Positions 61,080 to 64,000 of a stretch of 64,000 bases of DNA are shown one piece after another. A program made the translations under genes and the position numbers. The stretch is from Amphibalanus amphitrite (Eukaryota; Arthropoda; Thecostraca; Balanomorpha; Balanidae): positions 98,143-162,142 of the forward strand of contig NW_024882974.1 in the NCBI RefSeq assembly GCF_019059575.1. The letters run 5' to 3'. The stretch's first letter is position 1. Each line of letters starts with the position of its first letter. The notes under the pieces are model-generated. The model ran no database searches, was not told the DNA's origin, and worked only from the letters and a program-made list of their open reading frames with translations.

Positions 61080-61230
61080 ACCAGGGTTACGGAGTCAGAG
61101 TCGGAGTCCGTTGGAGTCGACAGTTCTGGCCGTAGTCGGAGTCGGTTGGAAACGACAGTTCTGGCCGTAGTCGGAGTCGGAGTCGATATTGGAAGCCGGA
61201 GCTGGATTCGGAGTCTGATTCACCGAAAAT
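61080..61230. repeat. GAGTCG/ACTCCG MITE fragment (copy 5)
   Basis: CCAGGGTTACGGAGTCAGAG with a duplicated GACAGTTCTGGCCGTAGTCGG block; ends at the 50-bp palindrome. Confidence 0.55.
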
Positions 61231-61232
61231 CC

Positions 61233-61282
61233 CTTGACTCTGCAGTGTTGGTTCCTATAGGAACCAACACTGCAGAGTCAAG
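61233..61282. repeat. Perfect 50-bp palindrome
   Basis: Reads CTTGACTCTGCAGTGTTGG.. and is its own reverse complement over all 50 bases, centred on CCTATAGG between 61257 and 61258. Confidence 0.95.
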
Positions 61283-61329
61283 AGATGTTGGTATACCACC
61301 AGTGACGTCAAAACAATTCCTGTAATAAT

Positions 61330-61914
61330 GTAGTGTTTTTTGATACTATCATGTGGAGTTTTTGAACCCTATGGGTGTCATATCACTCAGATGATCGTTT
61401 TCGTAATCCGTGACTCGCTTATTAGGTGTAATTTGACCCTCAGTGGTGCCATAATATTCCGGTGTCATTTGAACCCAATGGGGCTTAAATGACACCGGAA
61501 TATTATGACACTACCGAGGGTCAAGTTACACTCAATAAGTCATTTGAACGGAATATTATGACACCACTGAGGATCAAATTACACCTAATAAGGGAGTCAC
61601 GGATTGCGAAAACGCCCAACTGTGTGAAATGACACCTATAGGATATCAAAACTCCTCATGATAGCGTCAAAAACGCTTAGATGTGTTATTTTACACTGAC
61701 ACCGTGCAGGATCTTTTGACACGACACCTAAAATGGGAGTCAAAATTTTGGGAGTCAAATGACCCTTGGGTATGTGATTCTGACCGAGATCAATTTACAC
61801 TAAAAAACGGTGTATGGACACTGTTTTTCAGAATCGGATTACACCATGGGTGTCAGCTGATTCCCAAATAGGGAATCGTGATTCCCGGGGGGAGTAATTA
61901 TTTTTCTCCGTGTG
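61330..61914. mobile_element. Second, partial copy of the CACNGAGAAAAATAAT MITE
   Basis: 61430-61914 is nearly identical to 58790-59274; 61330-61430 is an inverted piece of the same repeat. The left terminus is missing. Confidence 0.6.
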
Positions 61915-63049
61915 GTGAATGGCGACTGATGTTGTCCGTGGATGGCACTGAAACAAATTTTGAGTGTTTTGTACAGTGTTTTAATACAATGCTGAGGGCT
62001 GAAAGTTGTCTTGTTTAGAGTGGTGAAAGTTCAGGATATGCCAGCCACCATGGTGGGTCAGAGTTAAATGTGTTGCAGTCAGTTCGGCTTCGGCAAGCAC
62101 ACGGATGGGCATACGCTACGCATCAAGACCTGCTCTGCCATACTTTCAGCCAATTTTACCTAGGTAAGTCTTTTCTTTTTTTCTGCCAAAAGCTATGACA
62201 TTGTGAATTTCAGCACTGTGGCCTGTGTGTAGCTTTCAGGAAAGCAATTCTAAATAAAGCTCTGATAAAGTGCAAAATCAGCAATGCAGCCCTCTATTAC
62301 ATTTTCTACAACATCTTACTTGTTCCTTGCATGGAGAGAAAAATGCAATGTTATGAATTCGTTTATTCACATAATTTGACAAGCATGCAGTTACCTGCTA
62401 CTATCACTGCACAAAACAGAGCAGAAAACATCAGTTGATCAAACACAAGACATAACAGAAGTTTACAACATAGGGCTGCCGAACCTGCTTCCTCCCACCA
62501 CAGTTGATGCCATTTCCTAGCCTGGCTTGATGTGAGCACTGAATAGCTGCTCTGTCTAATTACAGCTCACTACCATTCAACTTAAACTACTCTCTTTAAA
62601 GTAAGAGTGAGAGCGTTCAGTGTTCATAGCAGCTCGACAGACGACAGACAACGAACATCTTGACAAACCAACCAGTATTTGATTTGGCTAATGATTTATG
62701 TGCTTGTTGTATCATGGCCAAACTACTTTAACAGCAATAATCCCTGTTTCATCTTGATCTTGCTTTTATTTCCATTTGAACTCAGATCTTGAAACAATCA
62801 TCTGAAGTGATATCAGATACTGGCTTCTGTTTCTCTTGAAAGCAAGTTAAAACAACAATGATAAACTAAGGCAGGAGATGTGAGTTGTGGCAGTAGATTT
62901 TTGATTCAACATATGTCAACCTTATATTGCTTGAGACCTCTTTGACAGACAAACAAATATTTATAGTTTTTTGATAGTTTGGATTCTTGGCTTGATTTAG
63001 CAGATCAGCTGTGAACCTTGACTTTGAAATCACATAAATGTCATGGTAC

Positions 63050-63300
63050 CCGAACGAATCCTCGCATGACATTTCTTCGTAGCCCAATTTTTCGTCCGCA
63101 TTTCTTCGTCTACAAATCTTCGTCGATGCATTTATTTGTCCCTCAATGCTTACTCTTGCATATATTTGCGTTGAAGAAGAAATGCGAGCCGATTTTCATA
63201 TACCCTGGTGTGAGACAAAGTAATGCGATAGGTACGAATAAATGCCCTGACGAAGATTTGCAGACGAAGAATTGCGTTACGAAGAAATGCCATAAGAATT
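63050..63300. repeat. Small foldback related to the CTTCGTC minisatellite
   Basis: GACATTTCTTCGTAGCCCAA at 63068 is mirrored by GTTACGAAGAAATGCC near 63275, with CTTCGTC/GACGAAG units on each side. Confidence 0.5.
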
Positions 63301-63924
63301 GTCCTGGAATCCTTTATTGGCCATCATATATTGACCTTGATAAGATAAACGCATCATTCGCGCAATATTTGTCGCACTTTGATACCAAACTATTGCTTCC
63401 AAATGCCGACGTAAAGAAAACCTTTATGTGACGTCATAGAAACAGCGGATTTCCCAAAAAGTAAACAAAAATAAAAGTATTATATCTCGAAAACGGGTGA
63501 ATATTTTCCGGTAAAATTTGGTAGATGTTCATTTTCGCTCTTTGTGATTCACGCTACATCACTTTTATGCCAATTCATTAACTTTTTTGAAGGTGGGAGG
63601 GTCCCTTTAAGTGTAGGAGCTAATTTTGTTCGTACGCTGTAAAGGTAATTCTGTCGATGTAAATTAGAAGACACATCTCAACCTATACGCGAGATTTATA
63701 TTTAAAAACATGGATCAGATATGTTAACGGCAAATGTGGCGCTATAAATGTTTATCACTTGAACCGATGAAGGAACGCCTTCGAAATATATTCAAGTGTT
63801 TTTGGTAACTTTTGGCAATTTTTAGAATTTTGAACAGAAGGTTATTCCATTAAATATATTACATATAATGCTGTTCACCAGAGTGCTTCGTCATTTGATT
63901 GCAATCATGTATTTTAGCTTAATT

Positions 63925-64000
63925 TTGTCTCTCTCTCTCTCACTCACTCACACTCTCTCTCTCTCTCTCTTCCTCTCTCTTCTCTCTCTCTCTCTCTCTC
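63925..64000. repeat. (CT)n microsatellite at the window edge
   Basis: CT dinucleotide array with CACT interruptions; continues beyond the window. Confidence 0.95.

Larger units (their letters stand above)
57249..63606. mobile_element. 6.36-kb TTAA-inserted composite element
   Basis: Ends AGGGACCATCCCACCTT and, reverse-complemented, AGGGACCCTCCCACCTT (one mismatch in 17); TTAA outside both (57245-57248, 63607-63610). Contains several smaller repeats but no recognisable transposase. The stretches 57270-58320, 59280-60400 and 61920-63050 show no recognisable coding or RNA feature. Confidence 0.75.
56160..63870. mobile_element. Foldback element with ~430-bp arms, interrupted by a TTAA insertion
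   Basis: Left arm about 56160-56596; right arm about 57072-57248 plus 63611-63870, read in reverse. A 475-bp spacer separates the arms. The right arm is broken at exactly the TTAA that is intact at 56419-56422 in the left arm. Confidence 0.8.

Overview
This is animal nuclear DNA, most likely from an arthropod and perhaps a crustacean. Coding exons are short and bounded by GT-AG introns, one small gene has an arthropod-style TATA box plus TCAGT initiator, and most of the rest is mobile DNA, much of it nested. There is no sign of bacterial, plasmid or viral organisation.

Three host genes can be supported. (1) At the left edge, on the minus strand, are the first two coding exons (288-369 and 1028-1065) of a lambda-crystallin/L-gulonate 3-dehydrogenase (CRYL1) homologue that runs out of the window. 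(2) From 53479 down to 5278 on the minus strand is a 13-exon gene for an angiotensin-converting-enzyme (peptidase family M2) homologue. All splice phases agree and give a 701-residue protein with a signal peptide, a complete M2-type domain and a hydrophobic C-terminus. Its zinc ligands, catalytic glutamate and substrate-binding residues are all replaced, so it should be a non-peptidase ACE-like protein. (3) Nested in its last intron on the plus strand (8869-9904) is a two-exon gene for a secreted Gly/Tyr/Phe/Asn-rich repeat protein.

The introns of the ACE-like gene carry the mobile DNA. Intron 4 holds a P-element relic (18053-20170) with 34-bp terminal inverted repeats, an 8-bp target duplication and a broken THAP9/P-type transposase. 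Intron 2 (23.6 kb) is a stack of insertions. A 1.9-kb palindrome (arms 21594-22567 and 43544-44507) has TTAA at its exact centre. An AGGTCA-rich element (22572-42849) and a foldback MITE (42854-43539) sit in that TTAA. The AGGTCA element is itself split by a 19-kb tandem, nested array (23453-42543) of Helentron-like units. These have 5' terminal and 3' subterminal inverted repeats, 3' hairpins, CACGTG-rich modules and a strongly strand-asymmetric GCGG/TTTT satellite. Intron 1 (44868-53233) holds two more AGGTCA-rich elements and otherwise unrecognised sequence.

Right of the ACE-like gene (53.9-64 kb) is intergenic repeat DNA: a GGGGCAAAG-ended MITE, a partial AGGTCA element split by an ACTCCG-repeat hAT-like MITE, and a foldback element (about 56160-63870) interrupted by a 6.36-kb TTAA insertion whose empty site survives in the opposite arm. 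That insertion contains further MITEs, a CATTTCTTCGTC minisatellite and a perfect 50-bp palindrome. The long open frames in the GCGG, TTA and CTTCGTC arrays are repeat artefacts.
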